In this document: in pieces, positions 16,487 to 26,466 of the stretch
How the letters are laid out: each line of letters opens with the position of its first letter
Numbering within the stretch: the first letter of the stretch is position 1
Assembly: GCF_002284575.1 (NCBI RefSeq)
Contig: NZ_NPKJ01000053.1
Span: 1 to 64,000, forward strand
Reading direction: 5' to 3'
Source of the DNA: Mesorhizobium temperatum
GTDB taxonomy: Bacteria; Pseudomonadota; Alphaproteobacteria; Rhizobiales; Rhizobiaceae
Length of the DNA: 64,000 nt
Program-made: the position numbers and the translations under genes
The notes under the pieces: generated by a model
Database searches by the model: none
What the model saw: the letters and a program-made list of their open reading frames with translations, nothing else
Told to the model about the DNA's origin: nothing

Positions 16487-19237
16487 TTGAACGACGAAAC
16501 GCCCATTCGCAGCGATAGCGCTACGCCGGCCTTTGCGCCGGCGACGCCGATGATGGAGCAGTATATCGAGATCAAGGCGGCAAACCCGGACTCGCTGCTG
16601 TTCTACCGCATGGGCGATTTCTACGAGCTGTTCTTCGACGACGCCGAGAAGGCGAGCCGGGCGCTCGGCATCGTCCTGACCAAGCGCGGCAAGCACCAGG
16701 GCCTCGACATCCCGATGTGCGGCGTGCCGGTGCATGCCGCCGACGACTATCTGCAGAAGCTGATCGGACAGGGGTTCCGTGTCGCCGTCTGCGAGCAGAT
16801 CGAGGATCCCGCCGAGGCGAAGAAACGCGGCGGCAAGTCGGTGGTGCGCCGCGACGTGGTGCGGCTGGTGACGCCCGGCACCATCACCGAGGACAAGTTG
16901 CTGGCGCCGTCGGAATCGAGTTTCTTGATGGCACTTGGCCGGGTCAAAGGCGGAGCGGAACCAAGAGGCGGGGAGCGCGGCAGCGCGACAGGGAGCCAAG
17001 GAAGTTTTGCGCTGGCCTGGATCGAGATCTCGACCGGCGCCTTCCGCGTTGCCGAGACCACCGCCGACCGGCTGCTCGCCGATGTCTTTCGCGTCGACCC
17101 GCGCGAACTGATCGTCGCCGAGCCGGTGTTTTACGACGCCGAGCTGAAACCTGTGTTCGATGTGCTCGGCCGGGTCGCCAATCCGCAACCGCCGAGCCTG
17201 TTCGACTCGGCGTCGGCAGCCGGGCGCATCGCCCGTTTCTTCGAGGTCGCGACGCCGGACAGTTTCGGCACGTTTTCCCGCGCCGAACTGTCGGCGATCT
17301 CAGGCGCCATCGCCTATGTCGAAAAAACGCAGAAGGCCGAGCGGCCGCCGCTGTCGCGGCCCGAGCGCGAGGAGCAGGGTTCGACGCTGTTCATCGATCC
17401 GGCGACACGCGCCAATCTGGAACTGTTGCGCACCCTGTCCGGCAGCCGCGAGGGTTCGCTGTTCAAGGCGATCGACCGCACTGTGACCGGCGGCGGCGCG
17501 CGACTGCTCGCCGACCGGCTGATGGCGCCGCTGACCGACCCGGCAGCAATTGGCGCAAGGCTGGATTCGGTATCGTTCTTCCGGTCCGAGACACGACTGT
17601 GCCAAGCGGTGCGGACGAGCCTGAAGAGCGTTGCCGACATGCCCCGCGCCCTATCGCGGCTGGCGCTCAACCGCGGCGGTCCGCGCGATCTCGGCGCGCT
17701 GCGTGCCGGGTTCGAGGCAGCCGGCACTATTGCCGAACTGTTTGGGGCGACCACCCTGCCGCAAGAACTGGCGGCGGCGCTGGCGGCGATCGAGGCGCTG
17801 CCACGCCCGCTGGCCGAGCATCTGACGCAGGCGCTCAGTGACGAGCTGCCGCTGCTTAAACGCGATGGCGGCTTTGTCCGTTCCAGCTACAATGTTGAAC
17901 TCGATGAGATGCGAGCGCTGCGCGACGAATCGCGCAAGGTCATCGCCGGGCTGGAGCGCTCGCTGATCGACGAAACCGGCATCCGCTCGCTGAAAATCCG
18001 GCACAACAATGTGCTTGGCTACTACATCGAAGTCACCGCCAACCACCATGCGATCATGACGAGCAGCGATGGGGCGAAGGCGCGCTTCATCCATCGCCAG
18101 ACCATGGCTAATGCCATGCGCTTCACCACGACCGAGCTGGCCGAGCTGGAATCCAAGATCGCCAATGCCGCCGACCGGGCGCTGGCGATCGAGCTTGCCG
18201 CTTTCGACAGGCTGACGGCGGAAGCGGTCAGCCAGTCGGACAAGATCCGCGCCGGCGCCGATGCGCTCGCCGTGCTCGACGTGTCGTCTGCACTTGCCTT
18301 GCTTTCCGAAAGCGAGGCCTGGTGCCGGCCCATCGTGGACGCGAGCCTCGCCTTTGCCATTTCGGGCGGGCGGCATCCGGTGGTGGAACAGTCGCTGCGG
18401 CGTTCGGGCGAAGGACCGTTCGTCGCCAATGATTGCGATTTATCGCCGGAAGGCAATACTAAAAACGGCGCGATCTGGCTGCTGACCGGCCCCAATATGG
18501 GCGGCAAATCGACCTTCCTCAGGCAGAACGCGCTGATCGCCATCCTCGCCCAGACCGGCTCCTTCGTGCCGGCGACATCAGCGCATATCGGCGTGGTCGA
18601 CCGGCTGTTTTCACGTGTCGGTGCCTCGGACGATCTGGCACGCGGCCGCTCGACCTTCATGGTCGAGATGGTCGAAACGGCGGCGATCCTCAACCAGGCC
18701 GGCGAACGCGCGCTGGTGATCCTCGACGAGATCGGCCGCGGCACCGCCACCTTCGACGGCCTGTCGATCGCCTGGGCAGCGGTCGAGTATCTGCACGAGA
18801 AAAACCGCTGCCGGGCGATTTTCGCCACCCATTTCCACGAGATGACGGCGCTGGCCAGCAAACTCGCTCGACTGCACAATGTCACCATGCGGGTCAAGGA
18901 ATGGGAGGGCGACGTGGTCTTCCTGCACGAGGTCGGCAAGGGTGCCGCCGACCGCTCCTATGGCGTGCAGGTGGCGCGTCTGGCCGGCCTGCCGGAAGCG
19001 GTGGTCGGGCGGGCCAGGGAAGTGCTGCACCAGCTGGAAGCGGGCGAGGTTTCGGGCAAGGCCAACCGGCTGGTCGACGATCTGCCGCTGTTTTCGGTGG
19101 CGCTGAAACGGGAAGCGCAAAAGCCGGCAAAGAGCGATGGGCTGAGCGCGGCGCTAGGGGAGATCAATCCCGACGAGATGACGCCACGGGAAGCGCTGGA
19201 GGCGTTGTATCGGCTGAAGGGGATGGCGGGGAAGTAG
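16487..19237 (+). CDS. mutS: DNA mismatch repair protein MutS
   Basis: Recognises base mismatches and starts mismatch repair with MutL. The 916-residue protein has the mismatch-reading Phe-x-Glu in GDFYELFF near the N-terminus, connector, lever and clamp domains, and a C-terminal ABC-type ATPase with Walker A GPNMGGKST at about 668-676, Walker B VILDEIGRGT and ATHFHEM. There is no good ATG; TTG at 16487 (LNDETPIRSD) is the likeliest start, with an ATG at 16394 as an alternative. A short Gly/Ser/Arg insert (GGAEPRGGERGSATGSQG) lies in the connector region. Confidence 0.95.
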   Translation: MNDETPIRSDSATPAFAPATPMMEQYIEIKAANPDSLLFYRMGDFYELFFDDAEKASRALGIVLTKRGKHQGLDIPMCGVPVHAADDYLQKLIGQGFRVAVCEQIEDPAEAKKRGGKSVVRRDVVRLVTPGTITEDKLLAPSESSFLMALGRVKGGAEPRGGERGSATGSQGSFALAWIEISTGAFRVAETTADRLLADVFRVDPRELIVAEPVFYDAELKPVFDVLGRVANPQPPSLFDSASAAGRIARFFEVATPDSFGTFSRAELSAISGAIAYVEKTQKAERPPLSRPEREEQGSTLFIDPATRANLELLRTLSGSREGSLFKAIDRTVTGGGARLLADRLMAPLTDPAAIGARLDSVSFFRSETRLCQAVRTSLKSVADMPRALSRLALNRGGPRDLGALRAGFEAAGTIAELFGATTLPQELAAALAAIEALPRPLAEHLTQALSDELPLLKRDGGFVRSSYNVELDEMRALRDESRKVIAGLERSLIDETGIRSLKIRHNNVLGYYIEVTANHHAIMTSSDGAKARFIHRQTMANAMRFTTTELAELESKIANAADRALAIELAAFDRLTAEAVSQSDKIRAGADALAVLDVSSALALLSESEAWCRPIVDASLAFAISGGRHPVVEQSLRRSGEGPFVANDCDLSPEGNTKNGAIWLLTGPNMGGKSTFLRQNALIAILAQTGSFVPATSAHIGVVDRLFSRVGASDDLARGRSTFMVEMVETAAILNQAGERALVILDEIGRGTATFDGLSIAWAAVEYLHEKNRCRAIFATHFHEMTALASKLARLHNVTMRVKEWEGDVVFLHEVGKGAADRSYGVQVARLAGLPEAVVGRAREVLHQLEAGEVSGKANRLVDDLPLFSVALKREAQKPAKSDGLSAALGEINPDEMTPREALEALYRLKGMAGK

Positions 19238-19290
19238 CTGGCTTCGTCCGATAGCGCAGGGAACGCGACCTTAGGTCCTGCGCCAAACCC

Positions 19291-20136
19291 TCAAATCATC
19301 TGCAACCCGCGCTTGCGGGTCGGTGGCGGGAAGGCACGGTCGATGTCGGCGAAATCTTCCGAGGTGAGCTCGATGTCCAACGCAGCGACATTCTGGCGGA
19401 CATGCTCTTGCCTGCCGGCCTTTGGAATGGCGATGAGGCCGTCCTGTGCCATCACCCAGGCCAGCGCCAGCTGAGCCGCCGTCGCATTGTGGCGGGCGGC
19501 GATGGCTTCGAGCCTGGCGTTGCGCGCCAGTACGCCCTGATCGACCGGCGAATAGGCCATCAGCGGAATGCCGCGCTGCCGGCTCCAAGGCGCAAGGTCG
19601 AATTCGGGGCCGCGCTGGGACAAATTGTAGAGGATCTGGTTGGTCTGGACGCTGCCGCCGGCCGGCAGGCTGATCAGTTCCTGCATCTCATGGGTGTCGA
19701 AATTGCTGACGCCCCAGTGGCGGATCTTGCCGGCCTTTTTCAACGCCTCGAAGGCCTCGACCGTTTCCGCCAGAGGCACGCTGCCGGGCCAGTGCAGCAG
19801 ATAGAGATCGATCCGGTCGGTGCGCAGATGCCTAAGGCTTCTGTCGCAGGCCGCCGGCACGCCGGTGCGCGAGGCGTTGGACGGCAGCACCTTGGAGACC
19901 AGGAACACCTCGTCGCGCAGCCCGGCAATGGCATCCGCCACCACCTCCTCGGCCCCGCCACTGGCATACATTTCGGCGGTGTCGATCAGCATCATGCCGA
20001 GATCGAGCCCGAGCTTCAGCGCGTTGATCTCATCGGCGCGGCGGCGGACGTCCTCACCCATCTTCCAGGTGCCCTGACCGAGCACCGGAACGGCTTCGCC
20101 CGAGGGCAATGTGGTGGTTCTTATCGTTGACGGCAT
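19291..20136 (-). CDS. Aldo/keto reductase
   Basis: A 281-residue NADPH-dependent (beta/alpha)8-barrel oxidoreductase. The catalytic tetrad is visible: Asp and Tyr in MLIDTAEMYASGG, Lys in FLVSKVLPSN and His in LYLLHWPG. The NADPH-binding C-terminal loop AIPKAGRQEHVRQN is present. It is close to bacterial AKRs that reduce 2,5-diketogluconate or methylglyoxal-type aldehydes; the physiological substrate is unknown. Met at 20136 is preferred to an upstream in-frame Met at 20169. It is convergent with mutS. Confidence 0.92.
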   Translation of the reverse strand: MPSTIRTTTLPSGEAVPVLGQGTWKMGEDVRRRADEINALKLGLDLGMMLIDTAEMYASGGAEEVVADAIAGLRDEVFLVSKVLPSNASRTGVPAACDRSLRHLRTDRIDLYLLHWPGSVPLAETVEAFEALKKAGKIRHWGVSNFDTHEMQELISLPAGGSVQTNQILYNLSQRGPEFDLAPWSRQRGIPLMAYSPVDQGVLARNARLEAIAARHNATAAQLALAWVMAQDGLIAIPKAGRQEHVRQNVAALDIELTSEDFADIDRAFPPPTRKRGLQMI

Positions 20137-20174
20137 GGCGCGCTCCAGTCGAGCCGGATGGCACCACACCTTTC

Positions 20175-20212
20175 GGGAGAAATCCAGGCGAATGTCCTGC
20201 CCTGGATTTCCC
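20175..20212. other. stem-loop between the DUF305 gene and the aldo/keto reductase
   Basis: AAATCCAGG at 20180-20188 pairs with CCTGGATTT at 20201-20209 and the stem extends with flanking G/C pairs. No run of T follows on either strand, so it may be an attenuating or mRNA-protecting hairpin rather than a full intrinsic terminator. Confidence 0.5.
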
Positions 20213-20227
20213 GCAGACTGCCTGATG

Positions 20228-20629
20228 CTACTTCACCGGATGGGCGGCCAGCCAATCCTGCATCTGCTTGATCTCGGTTTCCTGCGCGGCGATCACCGCT
20301 TCGGCCATTTTGCGCATTTCCGGATCCTTGCCATTGGCAAGCTCGATCTTGGCCATGTCGATGGCGGCCTGGTGATGCGGGATCATGCCGCGGGCGAAAT
20401 CGACATCGGCATTGCCAGAATATTCTATCGCCATCATGTCGGTGTGCATCTTGTCCATCGCCGCCTTGTAGCCATCGGTCGAGGGACTTTGCGCGCCCAT
20501 CGCGCCCATGTCGTGCGCCCCCATGTCATGTTTCGTCTCCTGGGCTTGCGACGGAATGCTTTCGAGGAAAACGGCAAGCAGCATCCCCGCTGCCATCAGC
20601 AGCAGCACGATCTTCTTGGCCAAGGTCAA
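20228..20629 (-). CDS. DUF305-domain exported protein, copper-associated
   Basis: A 133-residue protein with an N-terminal signal or anchor (basic MTLAKK then a hydrophobic run to about residue 28), a short Met/His linker (DMGAHDMGAMG), and a DUF305 domain with the hallmark FARGMIPHHQAAIDMA and an Ala/Glu-rich C-terminal helix. The Met/His content suggests periplasmic copper binding. It lies 44 bp downstream of the copper ATPase on the same strand, and the two probably share the CueR-type promoter at 23212-23242. The molecular role of DUF305 is not established. Confidence 0.88.
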   Translation of the reverse strand: MTLAKKIVLLLMAAGMLLAVFLESIPSQAQETKHDMGAHDMGAMGAQSPSTDGYKAAMDKMHTDMMAIEYSGNADVDFARGMIPHHQAAIDMAKIELANGKDPEMRKMAEAVIAAQETEIKQMQDWLAAHPVK

Positions 20630-20673
20630 TTCATTGTCTCCTTTTTGAACGAAATTCTATCTGGGGGCTTGGC

Positions 20674-23178
20674 TCATAGTTTCAACGTCCTGAGCCGCAA
20701 CGCGTTGGTGATGACCGAAACCGAGGACAGGCTCATCGCCGCCGCCGCCAGCATCGGCGACAACAGCGCGCCGGTGAGCGGATAGAGCACGCCGGCGGCG
20801 ACCGGCACGCCGAGCACGTTGTAGAGGAAGGCGAAGAACAGGTTCTGGCGGACGTTGCGGATCGTCGCCTGGGCGAGCGTGCGGGCCCGGACGATGCCGT
20901 TGAGGTCGCCCTTGACCAGCGTGATCCCGGCGCTTTCGACCGCGACATCGGCGCCGGTTCCCATGGCGATGCCGACATCGGCGGCGGCCAGCGCCGGCGC
21001 GTCGTTGACGCCGTCGCCGGCCATGGCGACGCCCGCGCCCCTGGCGCGCAACTCATCGACCAGCGCGCTTTTCTGTTCCGGCAGCAGGCCGGCACGCACC
21101 TCGTCGATGCCGAGTTTGCTTGCGATGGCTTTCGCCGTGCGTTCGTTATCGCCGGTCGCCATGATGATCTTCAGGCCGCGGTCGTGCAGCGCCTTGATCG
21201 CCTCTGATGTCGTCGCCTTTATGGGGTCGGCGACGGCGACGATGCCGGCCAATTTGTTGCCGACGGCGACGAACATCGCGGTCTTGCCGTCGGCCTGCAG
21301 CGCCTCGGCGCTGGTCGAGATGGATGCGATATCGATGCCGAGATCGGCCATCATCGCCGCGTTGCCGAGCGCGACCTTCTTTCCCGACACCGTGCCGGAA
21401 ACGCCCTTGCCGGTGACCGCCTCGAAACCGCCGGCGTCGGGAATTTTCACCCCGCGCTCACTGGCACCTTCGACGATCGCCTCGGCCAGCGGATGCTCCG
21501 AGCCTTTTTCCAGGCCCGCGGCAAGGGCCAGCAGATCATCTTGCGTCATGCCCTCGGCTGCAACGACGTCGGTCACTCTCGGCCGGCCTTCGGTCAAGGT
21601 GCCGGTCTTGTCGACGATCAGCGTGTCGACCGAGGCAAAGCGTTCGAGCGCCTCGGCGTCCTTGATCAGCACGCCGGCATGCGCGCCGCGCCCTGTGGCG
21701 GTCATGATCGACATCGGCGTGGCAAGACCCAGCGCACAAGGACAGGCGATGATCAGCACCGAGACCGCCGAGACGATGGCAAAGACCAGGCTGGGTTGCG
21801 GCCCGACGATCGCCCAGGCGATGAACGCAACGATCGCAACCACGACGACGGCCGGGACGAAATAGAACGAGACGCGGTCGGCCAGGCCCTGGATCGGTGC
21901 GCGCGAACGCTGCGCCTTGGCGACGAGCTCGACGATCCGCGCCAGCGTGGTTTCGGCGCCGATCCTCTCGGCGCGCATGATCAGCGAACCGTTCTTGTTG
22001 AGCGTGCCGCCGGTGAGCGGGTCGCCTTCAGTCTTTTCGACCGGCAGCGGCTCGCCTGATAGCATCGATTCGTCGATGGAAGAGCGGCCTTCCAGCACGA
22101 TGCCATCGACCGGCACGGCGTCGCCGGGACGGATGCGCAGGCGATCGCCGGCCTTGACGGTGTCGAGCGGCACGTCGTTTTCGGAACCGTCCTGACCAAC
22201 CAGCCGCGCCGTCTTCGGCGCGAGGTCGAGCAGCGCGCGGATCGCCGAGCCGGTTTTTTCACGGGCGCGCAATTCCAGCACCTGGCCGAGGAAAACCAGC
22301 GCAACGATGACGGCGGCCGCCTCGAAATAGACCGGCACCGTGCCCTCATGACCGCGGAACTGGTGCGGGAATATATCCGGGAACAGCGTGGCGACGACGC
22401 TGTAGAGATAGGCCGCACCAACACCAAGCGAAATCAACGTCCACATGTTTGGGCTGCGGTTGAGAACCGAATCCCAGCCGCGGTGGAAGAAGGGAAAAGC
22501 GGCCCACAATACAACCGGGCTCGCCAGCGCCAATTCCACCCAGATCTTCGCCGAATCCTCGATGAAGGCGCTGACCGTCATGCCAAGCATCGGCGCCATC
22601 GCGAATATCAGCAATGGCACGGACAATACGGCACTCACCCAGAAGCGCCTGGTGAAATCGACCAGTTCCGGGTTCGGCCCCTCATCGCCGGTCGGCACGC
22701 CCATTGGTTCCAGGGCCATGCCGCAGATTGGGCAGGCGCCTGGCTTGTCGCGGACGATTTCCGGATGCATCGGGCAGGTGTATTGCGTGCCTTTCGGCAT
22801 CGGCTGCGGCTCCGACCTGTCGCCAAGATACTTTGCCGGCTCTGCCTCGAATTTCACCTTGCAGCCGGCCGAGCAGAAATAGAAGCCCTGGCCTTCATGC
22901 CGGGCAAAGTGCTTCGCGGTGGCACGGTCGACACGCATGCCGCAGACCGGGTCGGTGGCGGTAAGGTAGTTTCCAGGCCCGGCCGTGAATTTCGAACGGC
23001 AGCGCTCGCTGCAGAAGTGATAGATATGGCCGCCATGCTCGGCTGTGGGCTTGCCGGCGGCCGGATCGACGGTCATGCCGCAGACCGGGTCGCGAGTAAC
23101 GGCGTCCGCGACGGACGGAGCAGCTTTCGCCGAGCAGCAGCCGCCATGCGCGTGATGGTCGTGGTCAGAATGGGTCAT
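20674..23178 (-). CDS. copA: Copper-translocating P1B-type ATPase with two YHS domains
   Basis: Exports Cu+ across the inner membrane using ATP. The 834-residue protein starts with a His/Cys-rich segment, then two YHS metal-binding domains (about 30-70 and 75-118; DPVCGM in each), and a heavy-metal-binding zinc-ribbon-like domain at 132-160 (YTCPMHPE...CPICGM). The core has the membrane CPC motif in ACPCALGLATP (about 477-479), phosphorylated Asp in DKTGTLTEG (about 520) and GDGVNDAPAL. The usual N-terminal HMA domains with CxxC are absent. It is preceded by a CueR-type promoter. Confidence 0.93.
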   Translation of the reverse strand: MTHSDHDHHAHGGCCSAKAAPSVADAVTRDPVCGMTVDPAAGKPTAEHGGHIYHFCSERCRSKFTAGPGNYLTATDPVCGMRVDRATAKHFARHEGQGFYFCSAGCKVKFEAEPAKYLGDRSEPQPMPKGTQYTCPMHPEIVRDKPGACPICGMALEPMGVPTGDEGPNPELVDFTRRFWVSAVLSVPLLIFAMAPMLGMTVSAFIEDSAKIWVELALASPVVLWAAFPFFHRGWDSVLNRSPNMWTLISLGVGAAYLYSVVATLFPDIFPHQFRGHEGTVPVYFEAAAVIVALVFLGQVLELRAREKTGSAIRALLDLAPKTARLVGQDGSENDVPLDTVKAGDRLRIRPGDAVPVDGIVLEGRSSIDESMLSGEPLPVEKTEGDPLTGGTLNKNGSLIMRAERIGAETTLARIVELVAKAQRSRAPIQGLADRVSFYFVPAVVVVAIVAFIAWAIVGPQPSLVFAIVSAVSVLIIACPCALGLATPMSIMTATGRGAHAGVLIKDAEALERFASVDTLIVDKTGTLTEGRPRVTDVVAAEGMTQDDLLALAAGLEKGSEHPLAEAIVEGASERGVKIPDAGGFEAVTGKGVSGTVSGKKVALGNAAMMADLGIDIASISTSAEALQADGKTAMFVAVGNKLAGIVAVADPIKATTSEAIKALHDRGLKIIMATGDNERTAKAIASKLGIDEVRAGLLPEQKSALVDELRARGAGVAMAGDGVNDAPALAAADVGIAMGTGADVAVESAGITLVKGDLNGIVRARTLAQATIRNVRQNLFFAFLYNVLGVPVAAGVLYPLTGALLSPMLAAAAMSLSSVSVITNALRLRTLKL

Positions 23179-23211
23179 GCGGAAAGGCCTCTCTGTCTCG
23201 ATCTTGAAACG

Positions 23212-23242
23212 GAGGTAGTGCTTCCAGTGACTGGAAGGTCAA
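23212..23242 (-). promoter_or_regulatory. CueR/MerR-type promoter and operator of copA
   Basis: On the minus strand a -35 box TTGACC (23242-23237) and a weak -10 box TACCTC (23217-23212) are separated by 19 bp, the over-long spacing that MerR-family activators correct. Within the spacer lies a 7-bp palindrome, CTTCCAG-TGA-CTGGAAG (23221-23237), matching the classic CueR operator. The copA start is about 34 bp downstream. The likely regulator is the CueR-like gene at 32585. Confidence 0.85.
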
Positions 23243-23618
23243 GGGCCAATTTCGACTGGACGGCCTGGGCGGAAAAATCCGCATCCAAACCGCACCCCAT
23301 GCTACGGGCGCTGCCACTTTTGGGCTTGGCAACATCGTCCAGCAAGACCATCTATCAGCCTGTTCCGGCGCTGTGCGTCCAGGATCAGTTCCTGGGCGGC
23401 AAGGCGATCGGATTGCCAAGCCTGCTCAACTCGGAGCGGAGCGACCGGTGGGTTGCAATCGGCATGGTCAAAAGGCACAAGAAGACGGCATCTGCCGGCG
23501 GCGGCAGGAGGCGATCATCGCGTTGGACTACCGTGGAGAGCGTGTCCGTCCGCCCCATACCCAGCGCCGCGAAAACGCGCTATAGACGCCGCCGAAACGG
23601 CGAGGCCGAACGGCACTT
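23243..23618. other. spacer between the copA promoter and glnD
   Basis: About 375 bp with no convincing gene on either strand; the open frames here lack start signals or recognisable motifs. It must hold the glnD promoter, but I see no clear -35/-10 pair. Confidence 0.5.
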
Positions 23619-26420
23619 ATGGCAAAAATCTCTCTAAAGCTCGATGAACTGATCGACGGCGAAGCCTTGCGCCGCGAGATGACCGAGTTGACCGCGGCCG
23701 CGGCAGGCGACGGCTCCGACAAGGCTGTGCGCACCGGTGTTCTCCAGCTTCTCAAGGGCAGGCTAGCCGCTGGCCGCAGGATCGCCGAAGGCATGCTGAT
23801 GGACGATGGCAGCGGCACCGCCTGCGCCGCCCGGCTGTCGCATCTCATGGACGAGATCATCCGCGCGCTCTACGATTTCGCCGCCACCCATGTCTATCGC
23901 GTCAAAAACCCGTCATCGGCCGAACGCATGGCCGTTGTCGCGGTCGGCGGCTATGGCCGCGGCACGCTGGCGCCGGGGTCCGACATCGATCTCCTCTTCC
24001 TGCTGCCCTACAAGCAGACGCCATGGGGCGAGCAGATCGTCGAATACATGCTCTACATGCTGTGGGATCTGGGGCTGAAGGTCGGCCACGCCACGCGCAA
24101 CATCGACGAATGCCTGCGGCTGTCGCGCACTGACATCACCATCCGCACCTCGATCCTGGAGGCGCGTTTCCTGTGGGGCGAGCAGAAGCTCTATGACGAG
24201 CTCTTGCAGCGTTTCGACCGCGAGGTGGTGCGCACGACCGGGCCCGAATATGTGCAGGCCAAGCTTTCCGAACGCGACGAACGCCATGCCAAGGCAGGCG
24301 AAAGCCGCTATCTGGTCGAACCCAACGTCAAGGACGGCAAGGGCGGCCTGCGCGACCTGCAGACCTTGTTCTGGATCGGCAAGTATTTCTACCGGGTGCG
24401 CACCGGCGAAGAGCTGGTCGACAAGGGCGTCTTCACCGGCACCGAATACCGGGAGTTCCAGAAGGCCGAGGATTTCCTGTGGGCGGTGCGCTGCCACATG
24501 CATTTCCTCACCGGCAAGGCCGAGGAACGGCTGCATTTCGACATCCAGCGCGAGATCGCCGAGCGGCTGGGCTACACCACACATCCGGGCCTGTCGGCGG
24601 TCGAGCGCTTCATGAAGCATTACTTCCTCGTCGCCAAGGATGTCGGAGATCTGACCCGCATCTTCTGCGCTGCGCTCGAGGAAGAGCAGGCCAAGCATGT
24701 GCCGGGCTTCAACCGTATCTTCCTCACCTTCTCGCGCCGCAAGCGCAAGCTTGCCGGAACGTCCGATTTCATTATCGACAACCATCGCATCAACATCGCC
24801 GACGACCTGGTGTTCGAGCGCGATCCGGTCAATCTCTTGAGGCTGTTCTGGTTCGCCGACAAGCACGGGCTGGAATTTCACCCCGATGCGCTGAAGCTGC
24901 TGACCCGTTCGCTCGGCCTCGTCGGCAAGGCGCTCAGGCGCGACGAGGAAGCCAACCGGCTGTTCCTCGACATATTGACGGCGGACCGCAATGCCGAACT
25001 CAATCTCAGGCGCATGAACGAGGCGGGACTGCTGGCAAAGCTGATCCCGGATTTCGGCAAGATCGTCGCCATGATGCAGTTCTCGATGTATCACCACTAT
25101 ACGGTGGACGAGCACCTGATCCGCTGCATCGGCGTGCTGGCCGAGATCGAGCGTGGCGACGGTGAAAAGATCCACCCGCTTGCCCACACGCTGATGCCGG
25201 GGCTGAAGAAAAGCCGCGAGGCGCTCTACGTCGCGGTGCTTTTGCACGACATCGCCAAGGGACGGGCCGACGATCATTCCGAAGCGGGTGCCCGGATCGC
25301 GCGGCGGATCTGCCCGCATATGGGCCTGTCGGCGGCCGACACCGAAACGGTTGCTTGGCTGGTCGAGAACCATCTCGTCATGTCGATGACGGCGCAGACC
25401 CGCGATCTCAACGATCGCAAGACGATCGAGGATTTCGCCGCGATCGTGCAGTCGGTCGAACGGCTGAAGCTACTGCTCGTCCTCACCATCTGCGACATCA
25501 GGGGCGTCGGGCCTGGCGTCTGGAATGGCTGGAAGGGGCAGTTGCTGCGCACGCTCTACTACGAGACCGAATTGCTGTTGACCGGCGGGTTTTCGGAAGT
25601 GTCGCGTGCCAAGCGAACGGCTGCGGCACGCGAGCGGCTGGCCGAGGCGCTTGCCGATTGGCCCGAAAAAGCCCGCAAGCGCTATGTCAGCCTGCATTAC
25701 GAGAACTATCTGCTGACGGTCGATCTCGCCGACCAGCTTCGCCACGCCGAATTCATCCGCGAGGCGGATGCGGCGGGCAAGAAGCTCGCCACGATGATCA
25801 AGACCCATCAGTTCGAGGCGGTGACCGAGATCACCGTGCTGGCGCAGGACCATCCGCGCCTGCTGTCGGTCATTGCCGGCGCTTGTGTGGCGGCCGGCGG
25901 CAACATCGTCGATGCGCAGATCTTCACCACCGCCGATGGCCGCGCGCTGGACACCATCCTGATCTCGAGGGAGTTCGACCGCGACGAGGACGAGCGCCGC
26001 CGCGCCGAGCGCGTCGGCCGCCTGATCGAGGATGTGCTGTCGGGCAAGAGCTGGCTGCCGGAGATGATCGAAAAGCGGACCAAGCCGCGGCGCGGCGCGA
26101 AGGTCTTCCGCATCCCGCCGCGCGCCGAAATCCGCAACACGCTGTCGAACCGGTTCTCGGTGATCGAGGTCGAGGGGCTGGACCGGCCGGGCCTGCTGTC
26201 AGAGATCACCGGGGCGTTGTCCGACCTGTCGCTCGACATCGCGTCGGCACACATCACCACCTTCGGCGAAAAGGTCATCGACACCTTCTATGTCACCGAC
26301 TTGACCGGCCAGAAGGTCGACAGTCCGACGCGCATGGCGGCCATCCAAAACAGGCTGATCGCGGTCCTCGAAGGCACCGTGCCCGAGCGCGGCGGCAAGG
26401 CCAAGGCCGCGGCCGAGTGA
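23619..26420 (+). CDS. glnD: Bifunctional PII uridylyltransferase/uridylyl-removing enzyme
   Basis: Primary nitrogen sensor: adds UMP to PII (GlnB/GlnK) when glutamine is low and removes it when high. The 933-residue protein has an N-terminal nucleotidyltransferase with GGYGRGTLAPGSDIDL at 110-125 (metal-binding Asp pair in SDID), a central HD hydrolase domain (LLHDIAKGRADDHS near 541) and two C-terminal ACT domains near 735 and 845 that bind glutamine. Length matches rhizobial GlnD. murJ follows on the same strand after a 46-bp gap. Confidence 0.97.
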   Translation: MAKISLKLDELIDGEALRREMTELTAAAAGDGSDKAVRTGVLQLLKGRLAAGRRIAEGMLMDDGSGTACAARLSHLMDEIIRALYDFAATHVYRVKNPSSAERMAVVAVGGYGRGTLAPGSDIDLLFLLPYKQTPWGEQIVEYMLYMLWDLGLKVGHATRNIDECLRLSRTDITIRTSILEARFLWGEQKLYDELLQRFDREVVRTTGPEYVQAKLSERDERHAKAGESRYLVEPNVKDGKGGLRDLQTLFWIGKYFYRVRTGEELVDKGVFTGTEYREFQKAEDFLWAVRCHMHFLTGKAEERLHFDIQREIAERLGYTTHPGLSAVERFMKHYFLVAKDVGDLTRIFCAALEEEQAKHVPGFNRIFLTFSRRKRKLAGTSDFIIDNHRINIADDLVFERDPVNLLRLFWFADKHGLEFHPDALKLLTRSLGLVGKALRRDEEANRLFLDILTADRNAELNLRRMNEAGLLAKLIPDFGKIVAMMQFSMYHHYTVDEHLIRCIGVLAEIERGDGEKIHPLAHTLMPGLKKSREALYVAVLLHDIAKGRADDHSEAGARIARRICPHMGLSAADTETVAWLVENHLVMSMTAQTRDLNDRKTIEDFAAIVQSVERLKLLLVLTICDIRGVGPGVWNGWKGQLLRTLYYETELLLTGGFSEVSRAKRTAAARERLAEALADWPEKARKRYVSLHYENYLLTVDLADQLRHAEFIREADAAGKKLATMIKTHQFEAVTEITVLAQDHPRLLSVIAGACVAAGGNIVDAQIFTTADGRALDTILISREFDRDEDERRRAERVGRLIEDVLSGKSWLPEMIEKRTKPRRGAKVFRIPPRAEIRNTLSNRFSVIEVEGLDRPGLLSEITGALSDLSLDIASAHITTFGEKVIDTFYVTDLTGQKVDSPTRMAAIQNRLIAVLEGTVPERGGKAKAAAE

Positions 26421-26466
26421 CAACCACCATTTATTTGTCCCAATCCTGCAGGCAGTCTCCAGACGC

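Noticed and set aside
23913..25373. A 486-codon frame opposite glnD
   Set aside because: Lies wholly within glnD, with low-complexity composition and no start signal.
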